Shown here in pieces: positions 1 to 10,700 of a stretch of 57,268 nt of DNA (position 1 is the first letter of the stretch; the number at the start of each line of letters is the position of its first letter). The stretch is from Acidobacteriota bacterium (lineage in GTDB: Bacteria > Acidobacteriota > Blastocatellia > Pyrinomonadales > Pyrinomonadaceae): assembly GCA_019247455.1 (NCBI GenBank), contig JAFAOW010000201.1, forward strand, positions 1 to 57,268, in the 5' to 3' direction. The notes beneath the pieces are model-generated. The model was not told where the DNA came from, made no database searches, and saw only the letters and a program-made list of their open reading frames with translations. A program made the position numbers and the translations under genes.

Positions 1-2
1 GG

Positions 3-617
3 CGAGGGGGCAACTGCAACGATCTTGCGACGGTGGGGATGGCGGCGATGGCCGACCTTGGCATCAAGATCCGGAAGGTCCACGAGGTGCATATCCGCAC
101 TGAGGACCCGGGCAGAGGCGACCGAGCTGCGGCACTTGTTAAAGAGCACGGAGATCAAAACTCGATATTCGGACGGCATCACAACGATCACGTTTACCTA
201 GAGATCTATGATTCGAAGGCCAATGATTGGTTCCCGGCCGATCCGTGGAGCGGGATCGTCGGTAACGAGGAGTGGCTAAAGGCGCGTGTATGGTTTGGGA
301 CCCGTTCGAGTCTTGCTCCGGATGGTCCGGACATGATCGTCCCGGTAGCGATCTTCGCGGCGGACGCGGACGGGAATTTTACGATCGACCGCACAAAGCA
401 TTACCTCGTTGACGAATTCGACTCGCTTTATAAAGGCAAGCTGCACAAATTGCCGGAGTGGAACGACTGGTCGACGGGCGTCGATATGATCGCGCCAAAA
501 GTCAGCGGGGCGTTCGCCGGAAAGGTCAACCTGCTCGAGTCGGAGAGTGAATTCGATCGCCTCGCGACGATCTTCGACAAAATGCGCCAGGAATTTAAGA
601 ACGGCAAGCTTCAATGA
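3..617 (+). CDS. Transglutaminase-like protein, 5' end truncated by window edge
   Basis: Frame 3 is open from the window edge: RGGNCNDLATVGMAA (candidate catalytic Cys), then HVYLEIYD (His) and WFPADPW (Asp), matching the transglutaminase-core Cys-His-Asp order. The listed ORF start at 33 (GTG) is internal. Confidence 0.65.
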   Translation, partial: RGGNCNDLATVGMAAMADLGIKIRKVHEVHIRTEDPGRGDRAAALVKEHGDQNSIFGRHHNDHVYLEIYDSKANDWFPADPWSGIVGNEEWLKARVWFGTRSSLAPDGPDMIVPVAIFAADADGNFTIDRTKHYLVDEFDSLYKGKLHKLPEWNDWSTGVDMIAPKVSGAFAGKVNLLESESEFDRLATIFDKMRQEFKNGKLQ

Positions 618-1174
618 TCATTATTGCGGAGCGGCTTTTTTAGCTCTGTTTCTTACAGCTGACATGCAATAGCCGGTTGGAGCCGACGGGCATAGTGAAT
701 TCGATTCCTCCCAAGCGGCTGAGGCCTAGGAGGATGCCGTCGGCGAATTTGGCTTCAAACATAAAGGCTCTGCAAGGGTGCACCGTATATCGCGCCTACG
801 ATACGTATTTTGAAAAATTGCCGCTGTAGGATCCCGAGGGAAAGCACATTGAAACCAAATCGTCAATACGCGCGTACATCAACATCCTTAGCGCAAAGTG
901 GATTTTCCACTCTTTTCGCGTGGGTGCGCGACGCACTGAAGGAGCCTGAGGCAGATCTTGGCCTGATTTCGCAATGGACTGGCACAATGCGGGAGATCGA
1001 TGATTCGCCCTAGCGCGAGACCAGCCAAATGGATGGGGTAGGTCGCCTATTTCAAGGCGCGGTTAGCTGCCGATTTGGTGAACTCGTATCTACCGGTTTC
1101 TACAACAAAGCGCAATACGATCAGGCATGAATGACAAGGGCGCTTGAGGGCTATTGAATTAATAGGGTGGACAA

Positions 1175-3625
1175 ATGATATCAATAAAGTTGATCGCAAT
1201 AGTTTTCGTCGCGAGCCTGATGCTGGTTCATCTGGCGAGCATTGGCGTGGCTGCCCAAAGCCATTCAGCCCTGGCGCGTGACAACGGCACTCAGGTCAAA
1301 CCGTATTGTCTGCCTACCGGCGCATGCCTCGACCCGGCCGGACGGTCATTCGATGTTGGGAACATGCCGCTGGCGATGACGATCTCGCCGGAAGGCGATC
1401 GGGCGGTCGTGTCTCTAAGCGGATATCGCGAGCAGGGATTACAGGTTGTCGAGCTAAGTACGGGACGCGTGGTCCAATCGGTGCCCCAGGTAGGTGCGTT
1501 TTTGGGATTAGCATTCACACCGGACGGGAAATCCCTCTACGCCTCTGGCGGGGACACGGATCTCATCTACCGATACGACTGGCGGGACAAACAACTGACA
1601 CCCTCGGGCACCATCATCCTCGCGGCGAAAGACCCTAAGGCGTCGGGCACACGCTTCGCTGCCGGAATGACATTCTCGGCGGATGGGAGAAAATTGTACG
1701 TCTCGGAGAATATAGCAGACTCTCTAGCGGTTATAGACGTTGCTACCGGAACGATCGAACAGCGGCTCAAGACCGAAACGTACCCTTACGCGGTTGCCGT
1801 CGGCCCGGGCGGCAAGGTTTTTGTCTCTGCATGGGGCGGCACGACAGTCTCGGTCTTTACACCCGACGGCGACAAGCTAAAGGAAGATCGAAAGATTCAG
1901 GTCGGTCGCCACCCGTCCGCGTTGCTCTTAAATGCCAACGGTTCGCGTCTATTCGCCACCTGTGCGTCGACGAACACCATCGTAGCTATCGACACCAGCA
2001 GCGGAACGGTCGTCGAGAGTTTTTCGGACGCACCGCCCTCCAATAATCAAGGGAGCACGCCGGATGCTCTTGCCCTCTCTCCGGACGGTAAAAAGCTCTT
2101 CGTCGCCGAGGCCGATAGCAATGCGGTGGCCGTCTTCAAGCTATCGGGGAAAGCGGCCGGCGGGCGAGATGCGAAGGGAGTGTCGAAGCTGACCGGCCGC
2201 ATCCCAGCCGAGTGGTATCCGACGGCACTCTTGATGAATAAGAACGATCTTTTCGTCCTCAACGGCAAGGGAAAAGGCACGCGACCGAACATTCCGTTCG
2301 GTCAGCCAGGCGTTCGAAAGTTTGCGGCTGATAACCCCGACTACACGCTCGGACAATTGAATGGTACGGTCACCGTGCTTCCTGCGAATGTAAAGTCGTC
2401 CGAACTTGCCGGGTTCACAAAGCGCGTCTCGCGCGCAAATAATTGGAGCCAGGCCAAAAGGAGTGCGGGCACATATCCGCCATTCAAACACATCATCTAT
2501 GTGATGAAAGAGAACCGGACCTACGATCAGACGTTCGGTGACATGCCGGCGGGGGACGGTGACAGTTCGCTGGAGTTTTTTCCGCGTTCCGTCTCGCCGA
2601 ATCATCACGCGCTCGCCGAACGCTTCGGGCTCTTTGACCGCTTCTTCTGTAACGCCGAGGTGAGTGCGCAGGGCCACATCTGGACGACCGCCGCATATGT
2701 GACCGACTACGGCGAGAAGACTATTCCCTCTGGCTATGCTAACAAGCGTGACGGAAACGACCGCGACGATGTCGGCAATCCTGCCGGCGGCTTTATCTGG
2801 GACTCAGTTGTCAAAAAAGGCCTCACCTTCAGGAACTACGGTGAATTCGCAGGGCCTCTGCCGAGCTATGATAAGAATGCCCCGCCTCGATATCAAACAG
2901 GTGACGCCACCCTGGACAAATACACCAGCCCCGATTACCCGGGCGGTGATATGAAGATCACGGACCAGGCGCGTTTCGTAGCCTGGCAAAAGGAATTCAA
3001 TGGCTTCGTTGAAAAGGGTAACCTGCCCTCGCTTGAATTCGTGTATCTCCCGCGTGATCACACGCAGGGCGGGCGCCCCGGGTCCAACACACCAAAGGCC
3101 TGTTTCGCGGACAATGACCTTGCTCTTGGCCGGATGATCGACGCTGTTTCGCACTCGCCCTATTGGAAGGACACGGCCTTTTTCATTCTCGAAGACGACG
3201 CTCAGGATGGCCCCGATCACGTCGACTCGCACCGCTCCGTGTTTCTCACCGTCTCGGCCTACAACAAGGGCGGCACGGTACATCGCTTCGTAAATACGAC
3301 TGATGTTTTTGCGACGATCGACGAGATCTTAGGGTTGACGCCCCTGTCGCAGTTCGACTTTTACGGACGGCCGCTGCGCGAGCTCTTCAATAAGGAGCCG
3401 GACCTGCGGCCCTACGTCGCACTAAAGCCTGAGCAATCACTCGACGAAGTAAACCCTCAAAAAGCCCCGGCTGCACAAGCATCCCTGCTGCTCGATCTCG
3501 ACACGGCCGACAAAGCCGACGAGGACGCCTTTAATCGGGTGCTTTGGATGGCGATCAAAGGCGAAGGCGTACCCTATCCACAACCGAAAAGGATGTCAAC
3601 GCTCGAAATGGCGCGAGCTCGTTGA
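1175..3625 (+). CDS. Secreted YncE-like beta-propeller fused to phosphoesterase (alkaline phosphatase/phospholipase C-like) domain
   Basis: N-terminal signal peptide; YVTN-like repeats (LALSPDGKKLFVAEADSNAVAVF); C-terminal HIIYVMKENRTYDQTFGD and FILEDDAQDGPDHVDSHRS phosphoesterase motifs. Confidence 0.85.
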   Translation: MISIKLIAIVFVASLMLVHLASIGVAAQSHSALARDNGTQVKPYCLPTGACLDPAGRSFDVGNMPLAMTISPEGDRAVVSLSGYREQGLQVVELSTGRVVQSVPQVGAFLGLAFTPDGKSLYASGGDTDLIYRYDWRDKQLTPSGTIILAAKDPKASGTRFAAGMTFSADGRKLYVSENIADSLAVIDVATGTIEQRLKTETYPYAVAVGPGGKVFVSAWGGTTVSVFTPDGDKLKEDRKIQVGRHPSALLLNANGSRLFATCASTNTIVAIDTSSGTVVESFSDAPPSNNQGSTPDALALSPDGKKLFVAEADSNAVAVFKLSGKAAGGRDAKGVSKLTGRIPAEWYPTALLMNKNDLFVLNGKGKGTRPNIPFGQPGVRKFAADNPDYTLGQLNGTVTVLPANVKSSELAGFTKRVSRANNWSQAKRSAGTYPPFKHIIYVMKENRTYDQTFGDMPAGDGDSSLEFFPRSVSPNHHALAERFGLFDRFFCNAEVSAQGHIWTTAAYVTDYGEKTIPSGYANKRDGNDRDDVGNPAGGFIWDSVVKKGLTFRNYGEFAGPLPSYDKNAPPRYQTGDATLDKYTSPDYPGGDMKITDQARFVAWQKEFNGFVEKGNLPSLEFVYLPRDHTQGGRPGSNTPKACFADNDLALGRMIDAVSHSPYWKDTAFFILEDDAQDGPDHVDSHRSVFLTVSAYNKGGTVHRFVNTTDVFATIDEILGLTPLSQFDFYGRPLRELFNKEPDLRPYVALKPEQSLDEVNPQKAPAAQASLLLDLDTADKADEDAFNRVLWMAIKGEGVPYPQPKRMSTLEMARAR

Positions 3626-3709
3626 CCGATTCACACGGCAGCCGAAACAATACCAATACGAACAGAAACAACACAGAGGCGAAGAAGTTCCGTAAACCCT
3701 TGTGTTTAT

Positions 3710-3785
<76 letters not shown>

Positions 3786-4298
3786 TTTTGATTGATCTTA
3801 GCGACCTCCTGCTATGTCAAGGGCGCGACATAACACGATAGGATAACGGCGCCGTCGGACAGACATCATTGGCGGATAATGACAACGGCAATCCATGGCC
3901 GGTCGATCGCAACCTAAGTATATCGTAAGGAATTCCGAATGTCAGACTTGCCGACACCTTGCATTTCGTCCAAGAATCGCTCTCTTTTCCCCCTATTGGT
4001 AATCGCAATGTGTCGGCAGCAAAGTTCAAAATATCCAATACGATCCTTTTCGGCGCCTCCCTTTGAGCTTGGGAATGTTTCGGGGCAGGTGCGATGCTTC
4101 CAAAAAATGCGCTGATGCTGCTGTCGCTGTGCCGGCACGGACTCGCCTTGATGTGGCCAATGCAAAACGGTTATGGTTTGCATGGGTTAGCTGGGGAACG
4201 GGAAACCGTGTTGTCATGGTCCATACTTTCAGCGCCCTATGTATTAAGCGCGTGCAGACTATTCTCATGAAAGGTACGTTTCAAGATCCGCGATCCGC

Positions 4299-5450
4299 AT
4301 GAGGCTACTCCTTCTTGATCCGCCGGAAGCCCTAGTTGTCGAACTGAGCCGCCGCGATCACGACTTGCTCGTCGTGGACCGCTGGGTCTCGCCATTAGCG
4401 CGCCAACTGGGTGGTCCGCGCCATGAATTTGTTAAGCTCGTCTCCACGCAGAAGATCTCATTTTCTGCGATCAAACAAGTGCGGGCGATGATCCGCCGCT
4501 TCCGCCCGGAAGTTATTCATGCATTTCGGCCTGACTCTCTGTCTCATGCCCTCATTGGGTCGTGGGGCATGAAAACCCCGCCTAGCATTGTTTCCTATCG
4601 AGGGATCACGCGGGTACCGAACCGGCTGGATCCGGGCGATTGGATCTCATACCTATCAAAAAGGGTGTCAGCACACGCGTGCGAGTCAGAGGCAGTTAAG
4701 CAGGCGATGGTCGAGGGGGGTATTCCAAAGGAGAAATGTACCGTCGTTTACAACTGCGTCACAAGTTCCGAACCCGCGGGCTCCGCCGAGCTGCGCTCCC
4801 AGTTGAACATTCCAGCGGACGCATTCGTTGTGGGAACGGTGGCATCCATCCGACCGATCAAAGGCGTGGACATTCTCTTGAAAGCCGCCGCCGAATGCGC
4901 TTCCCTTCCGGATATCTATTTTTTGATCGTAGGAGAATGCAACGATCCCGCGGTGGAAAAACTCGCCCGCGACCCCCGGCTGCACAACCGCCTGAAAATG
5001 ACCGGCCGGTTACCGGAGGCCAGAAGAATGATGACAGTGTTCGATATCTTCGTGATGCCCTCTCGACAGGAGGCGTTGTGCAGAGCGTTGCTTGAAGCAA
5101 TGGTAGAGGCGGTGTGTCCAATAGTCAGTGATGCCGGGGGAATGAAAGAAATTGTCCGACACGGCCGGGACGGACTGGTTTTCCCAACGGAAAATGTGCA
5201 GGGCTTAAGCGAGAATATCAACCGTTTGTACGAGGACCGAAAGCTGCTGGCAGCTCTTGGGCAATCCGCCCAGGAGCGTGTGCGCGACGTCTGCTCAAGC
5301 GCGCGTTTTGCCGATAGGCTTGAAGCGGTGTATCAAACCGCCTTGGGTAATTCTGCAAAGCCGAGCCGGCGCGGCGGTGCTTCCGACGCGTCACCACAAC
5401 CCGCTTTACCAATAAAGCGTTATGCGCCGTCGACGAAAGCGATCAGGTGA
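4299..5450 (+). CDS. Glycosyltransferase family 4 (GT-B)
   Basis: VVGTVASIRPIKGVDILLKAA...VMPSRQEALCRALLEAMVEAVCPIVSDAGGMKEIVRHGRDGLVFP is typical of the GT4 C-terminal domain. Confidence 0.88.
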   Translation: MRLLLLDPPEALVVELSRRDHDLLVVDRWVSPLARQLGGPRHEFVKLVSTQKISFSAIKQVRAMIRRFRPEVIHAFRPDSLSHALIGSWGMKTPPSIVSYRGITRVPNRLDPGDWISYLSKRVSAHACESEAVKQAMVEGGIPKEKCTVVYNCVTSSEPAGSAELRSQLNIPADAFVVGTVASIRPIKGVDILLKAAAECASLPDIYFLIVGECNDPAVEKLARDPRLHNRLKMTGRLPEARRMMTVFDIFVMPSRQEALCRALLEAMVEAVCPIVSDAGGMKEIVRHGRDGLVFPTENVQGLSENINRLYEDRKLLAALGQSAQERVRDVCSSARFADRLEAVYQTALGNSAKPSRRGGASDASPQPALPIKRYAPSTKAIR

Positions 5451-6256
5451 CCGTCCGGCTGAGGATGGATATCTGCGTGATGCATCTGCCGACCATTCCA
5501 GCCGACACCACTGGGTTGAAGTATGGGGCGATCCAAGATCGCTCGATCTCGATACCAAAATCGATTAAGGGTAGTGACCTGCCAAGCTCTGAGTTGGTGC
5601 CCGTAGTACTGAACGTTGTCCTGCGACAGGCGGATCAGTTGGCCGTCAAGTAAGATCGGTCGACCACCCGGGCGCGTAGAAGCCTTGTTGTAAAATCCGA
5701 TCGTGGGCAACCAATGCGAGCGCCAGGGCCCCAGTGGATGCTCGGCATGAAAAATCCTCAGCCAATAGGACCGCCAGCCAGCAAATATCCAGTAGCGATC
5801 GCGATACTTCACCATCGAGGCGTCCATCAGCCGCCCCCGCAGAAGCGTCTTTTCGAATTTCCATTGCATCGGAAAGTCAATTGCCCGATAGAGGTCCACG
5901 CGACGAACTGATTTGGACTCGGGCATCATGAAGATAGAACCGTCATGTTCAAATACAAAGGGATAAGATAGGTGATGAGGTGCCTGGAGCACGATGCCCA
6001 ACTGTTCCCATGCGACCAGATCTGCACTGCGGGCACAGGCAATGGTCGCGTTTTTCGAATTAGCCATAAAGCATTCGAAAAAAACGTACCAACCGTCAGC
6101 GCGTTGGATGGCGAACGGATCGGCAGCCCCGGTGCCTCCAAAAGCCGCTAGGTCCTCGCCCGTAATACTAGGCTGTTGCGGGACGACCTGGGCGAGCCCT
6201 TCAAGCGTAGGCGCTTGAAGAACGGCTATGGACCAAGAGCCGCAAGGTGCGGTCAT
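5420..6256 (-). CDS. GINT1 N-terminal-like (glucosamine inositolphosphorylceramide transferase-type) beta-propeller protein
   Basis: GTGAADPFAIQRADGWYVFFE, HLSYPFVFEHDGSIFMMPES and DLYRAIDFPMQW resemble this bacterial polysaccharide-locus family. Confidence 0.65.
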   Translation of the reverse strand: MTAPCGSWSIAVLQAPTLEGLAQVVPQQPSITGEDLAAFGGTGAADPFAIQRADGWYVFFECFMANSKNATIACARSADLVAWEQLGIVLQAPHHLSYPFVFEHDGSIFMMPESKSVRRVDLYRAIDFPMQWKFEKTLLRGRLMDASMVKYRDRYWIFAGWRSYWLRIFHAEHPLGPWRSHWLPTIGFYNKASTRPGGRPILLDGQLIRLSQDNVQYYGHQLRAWQVTTLNRFWYRDRAILDRPILQPSGVGWNGRQMHHADIHPQPDGHLIAFVDGA

Positions 6257-6623
6257 AAGTTCTCTTCTCCATGTGACTACTTAGAGCGGTGTTTGCTGAA
6301 TTCCAGCGTCGCCCCGATGTTCGCCCGCCGATCATTCTCGGGTCCGACGACGCGATACCGGAAAAACGCTGTTCTGAAAGCGGTGCGAAAGCTCGATCCA
6401 GCATTTGATGCGAACGGCGGCGCAAACCAGAAGCAAACGGGCCCGGCCGCAGACGAATACTAGCAAACGGGCTGGTAAGCGTCCAACGAACCGAGTGTAA
6501 AAACTTGTTGACCATAGGCCGAAAAGTCCATAAAATAATAGAGGCCCACTGGGTACACGCCGAACTTCACCCGCTTGACCAGCCAGCACCGGCGAGAACA
6601 TCTTTTTCTTCAAGGAGATAACA

Positions 6624-7598
6624 GTGAATTTTACTAGATCAATAGCCGTAAAGGCCTTGCTTTCCCTTTCACTCGCAGCCGCGTTTTCGCTCGCCGCATA
6701 CGGTCAGGGCTCGAGCCTTCCGCCGATCGTAATGAAGCCAAAAGCGCCAATGCCGGTCGCGGTTGGCAATAACCTTTACTGCGCCGGATACATTCAGACA
6801 GGGGGCATCAGTACAACGAACAAGATCGTCGCGGGGCAGGACGAAGCCGACGGATTTCATTTCTCGCAAAACGACTACATGTACATCAACATGGGCCGCG
6901 ACAAGGGAGTGAATGTCGGTGATATCTTTGCAGTAGTTCGTCCGCGTGGGAGGGTCGATAGCAAGTGGACGGATAAGAAGGTCGGCAACTACGTTCAGGA
7001 ACTGGGCGCGCTCGAGGTCGTAAGCGTAAAGCAAAACGTCTCGGCAGTCCGGATCAAATCGTCCTGCGACGATTTCCTGCTCGGCGATCTGGTACAGCTT
7101 GTTGAGCGGAGGCAGAGCCCCCTTTACGAACAGCGGCCGCCATTGGACATTTTCGGCGACCCTTCCGGAAAAGCGACCGGCCGAATCTTGATGGCCCGCG
7201 ACGGAGCGGAGACTTTAGCACGCGACTTCATTGCATATGTTGACCTCGGTACTGACGAGCATGTCCGCGTCGGAGACCGCATGACGATCTTCCGTGACAT
7301 AAAGCGCGGCAACGTGATGCTCGAGCCCCAGCATGAAGATATAACGTCAAAGGATTACGGTTTTCACAGCGACGCCTTTAGCGGCGGCACCTTCTCGAAT
7401 CAGTCAACGCGTAAGACCGGCGAGAATGCTGACAAGCGTGAGACGAACACCTATAAGGTAAGGAAGGACCGCCCGAGCGGCTTAAGGAAGGTCGTCGGCG
7501 AGGCGGTTGTCCTCAACGTAAAAGAGCGCACCGCTACTATCGTTATCACCCGAAACGCCCAGGAAATACACACGGGCGATTGGGTAGAGATCCAGTAG
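6624..7598 (+). CDS. Secreted hypothetical protein with FlgT/LysM-associated-like C-terminal modules
   Basis: 324 aa ORF with clear signal peptide (MNFTRSIAVKALLSLSLAAAFSLAAYGQG) and repeated GDxxxVxR/GDWVEIQ-type segments; no firm family assignment. Confidence 0.6.
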   Translation: MNFTRSIAVKALLSLSLAAAFSLAAYGQGSSLPPIVMKPKAPMPVAVGNNLYCAGYIQTGGISTTNKIVAGQDEADGFHFSQNDYMYINMGRDKGVNVGDIFAVVRPRGRVDSKWTDKKVGNYVQELGALEVVSVKQNVSAVRIKSSCDDFLLGDLVQLVERRQSPLYEQRPPLDIFGDPSGKATGRILMARDGAETLARDFIAYVDLGTDEHVRVGDRMTIFRDIKRGNVMLEPQHEDITSKDYGFHSDAFSGGTFSNQSTRKTGENADKRETNTYKVRKDRPSGLRKVVGEAVVLNVKERTATIVITRNAQEIHTGDWVEIQ

Positions 7599-7626
7599 CA
7601 TCCCACCGCGAAATTGCCCGTTTTCG

Positions 7627-7654
7627 AAGCCGCCCCAGACAGGGCGGCTTTTGG
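7627..7654 (+). terminator. Rho-independent-like terminator after 6624-7598
   Basis: AAGCCGCCC-cagaca-GGGCGGCTT hairpin followed by a short T run. Confidence 0.6.
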
Positions 7655-7656
7655 CG

Positions 7657-7686
7657 CAAAAAAGGGCGGTGCTGAATGCACCGCCC
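7657..7686 (-). terminator. Rho-independent terminator for the TonB-receptor gene
   Basis: GGGCGGTGC-ATTCA-GCACCGCCC followed on the minus strand by TTTTTTG. Confidence 0.75.
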
Positions 7687-7710
7687 AAATCAGGGAACGA
7701 ACCGTCCGAT

Positions 7711-10700
7711 CTACCAGTCGAATCTGACGCCGAGCTGCACCTCACGGTTGTAGCTCGAATTGTTAAGCGAGAACGACGGTGACGCTGAGAAGAACTGTCT
7801 CGGCGTCTGGAAGTTCGTTGTCTTAGTGAATCTGAAGAGCGTGTTGTTCGCAGAGTACTGCGTGTTGTTCACGTTGATCTGATTCGCGCGGTTGGTGACA
7901 TTGAACCCTTCGGCAAAGACGGACAGTTTGTATTTTTCGCCAAACCTGAACGCCCTGCCGAGCCTCATGTCGAGGATGAACGCCGATTTCGTTCGGAACT
8001 GATTGCGCAGTGTTCCGGGCACGCGGTCGTTCGCGGTGTTGCCGTCGTTATTCGGGTCGCCCGAAACAAGCGCCGAATAGGGTACACCGGACTCCGCCTG
8101 AAAGAGGGTCGTCCAAACAAAATCCGACAACAAATAATTCACAAACTTGCTGCTGCTCTTTGTGAATTTGCCCGAGTCGAAGATCGCACTTCCGACAAAG
8201 CGGAGACGCATGTCGAGGTCCGAAGTTCCGTATTCGCCAGAGAGATCGAAGTTATTCTCGGCGAGCTTCGCGTCATCGGTACCCGGGACGACCGCTGTCT
8301 GGTCCGGCTTGTTGTCCTTTGCAACGGAGCCAGTATAGCTGGTGTTAAAGATCCAACGCTTAAAGAACCGGCTGTTCATTTCGATAGTAAACCCGTTGTA
8401 GAACGAACGGCCGCTGCTCTCGAACAAGCTGATCCTTTGGAAAGCCGAATTCGGCCTCGCGCTTGGGAATCGCTGCACGATCACCTGATCCGGAGTCGGG
8501 TTCCCGCCCGAATCATAGATCTGGTAGATGGTGGGAACAGGGGCGCTCAGATTAGCGTTTCGCGTACGGCCCAGATCGTGCCCTTTGAACATCGTATATT
8601 GCAAAGACACGGTCGTTGCCTTGAAGATCTCACGCTCGTACTGGAAACGGGCTTGATGTGTAAAAGGCTGCGCGTAGTTCTTGGCAAACAGATAAAGGTT
8701 GATAGGCGCTAGAGGAGCGGCTCCCGGATTCGCAAAAACTGCCGGATACAGGGGGCAAAGGGCCGGACTGGTCGTACAGTTGATGTCTAGCGCAAGCACC
8801 TGAATGCCGTTTTGCGAGTGCGCCGTACCCGTCATGATGGCCGGTGTTCGTCCGTAGTACATTCCATACCCGCCACGGATCACAGTCTTAGCATCGGGTG
8901 CGTAGCTGAAACCAAACCTCGGCGCAAAGTTGTTTTTGTCGCTTGGCCGGAAGCTCGTGTCAAACCCGGATGCAAGAAGCTGCGCGTTAGGATTCTGGAT
9001 CGGCGGCTTCGCGATCGCCTGATAATCCCAGCGGACACCAAGGTTCAGTGTCAGCTTATTTGTTACACGCCAGTCATCCTGGAAAAAGAATCCGTACTCC
9101 TTATTGTTGGGGTGGGTCGTCGCGCCGGTCGTACCGGTGCCGGCAAAGCTCTGACGATAACGGCTAGCTGACTGCACCAACGGATTCGCGAGCTGGTTCG
9201 AAAATGCGGCGTAGCTCGGGAAGGTATAGGATCCGGAAAAGAATCCGGGGAAGAAGTTAAGGATCGAATCGAAAAGCAGGTCGGCACCATACTTTATCGT
9301 GTGATTGCCGTGGACAATCGTCTGAGAATCAATGAACTGATTTCTCTTTATTGTCGTTTCGCGGGGACTGAAATTATTTCGCCCGAATGTGAACGTGCCG
9401 TCGCTAATACCATTAGCACTGGCCGTCAACGAGACTTCGGGATCTGAGGTATTGGCAAAACCAGGTTCACGGTCCCGCGACCACTGATAACGAAACTCAT
9501 TGAACCACGTAGGCCTCAAGGACGATATCCAGGCACCGGTGATCGTCGAGGTATTCACGTTGCTGTTGCCGGTGTGCTCAGCGGCGCTGACAATGCCGCC
9601 GTTCTCAAGATTGGTTCCGGTGAATTTCTGCTGGTTGAATCGAACCCATACCTGGTTCTTGGCGTTTATATTGAAATCCACCTTGCCAAGGTTCGTGTCC
9701 TGCTGCCGGTTGACGTTGTAGGAGGCGACCTTTGGCGTAAGGAACGTGATGACGTTTGCCGGGGCAAATGGCAGCGAATTCACGATAACCGGGTTGGGCA
9801 GGTTCGACCTTTGCCCCTCATAAGCCGCAAAGAAGAAGACTTTGTCCTTGCTGATAGGGCCGCCGGCGGTGCCGCCAAAATTATGGATCTTGCCCGGAGG
9901 GCGAACACGGTTCGCGGCTACCAGATTCGGGTTACGAGAGTTGAATTTGTCGCTCCTGTAATACTCAAACGCACTGCCGTGGAAATCGTTTGTCCCAGAC
10001 TTTGTGACCACGTTCACCACCGCTCCGGCCGCGCGTCCGTACTCAGCCGAGAATCCATTCTGATTGACCTGAAATTCCTTCACCGTGTCGATCGAGAACT
10101 GCGACGGAGCACGGCCGGAACCGACGCGCCCTGACGATTGTCCAAAGAACGTGTTGTCACTCGAAGCACCATCGATCTGAACGCTGTTTAGCGTTCCCTT
10201 CTGACCCCCGACAGCAAGGTCGCCCGCACGCGTCGGGTCCTTTACGATACCAGGCGTAAGCGTCGCAAAATCTAGGAAGTTGCGGCCATTTGTCGGAAGA
10301 TTGCTCACGCGGGTTTGATCGATCGTGGTCGCGATGGACGTACGACTCGCCTCGACTATCTGACCGTCAGCGGTCACGTCAACTACGTTAACGGAACCAC
10401 CAGCCGAAAGCTTCACCTCAAGAGGCGTCTTCGCGCCAACGGTCACACGGACGTTGTTGTAGGTCGCTGCGGCGAACCCATTGGACGCACCTACGTCGAC
10501 CTTGTAGTTGCCCGGCGGAAGAAGAAGAATTGTGTAGTTTCCGTCGCCGTCGGACGTGGCAGAGCGGGTGAAACCCGTGTCGACATTTGTCGCCGTTACG
10601 GTTACCCCGGGGACGACCGCTCCATTCGGATCGACGACATGGCCGTCGATATTGCCAGTTGTTGATTGAGACTGCGCCGCCGCCATTGCGAAGGCCGCCA

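Noticed and set aside
3914-4302. Overlapping ORFs on both strands between tRNA-Thr and the GT4 gene
   Set aside because: Short, mutually overlapping, no recognisable motifs; treated as noncoding.
6201-6613. Minus-strand ORFs 6201-6515 and 6332-6613
   Set aside because: Low-complexity Arg/Leu/Val-rich, mutually overlapping, no family motif; may be gene debris but not supportable as CDS.
8437-10665. Plus-strand ORFs antisense to the TonB receptor (e.g. 9574-10134)
   Set aside because: Explained as shadow ORFs of the high-GC receptor coding sequence; no domain-like sequence.
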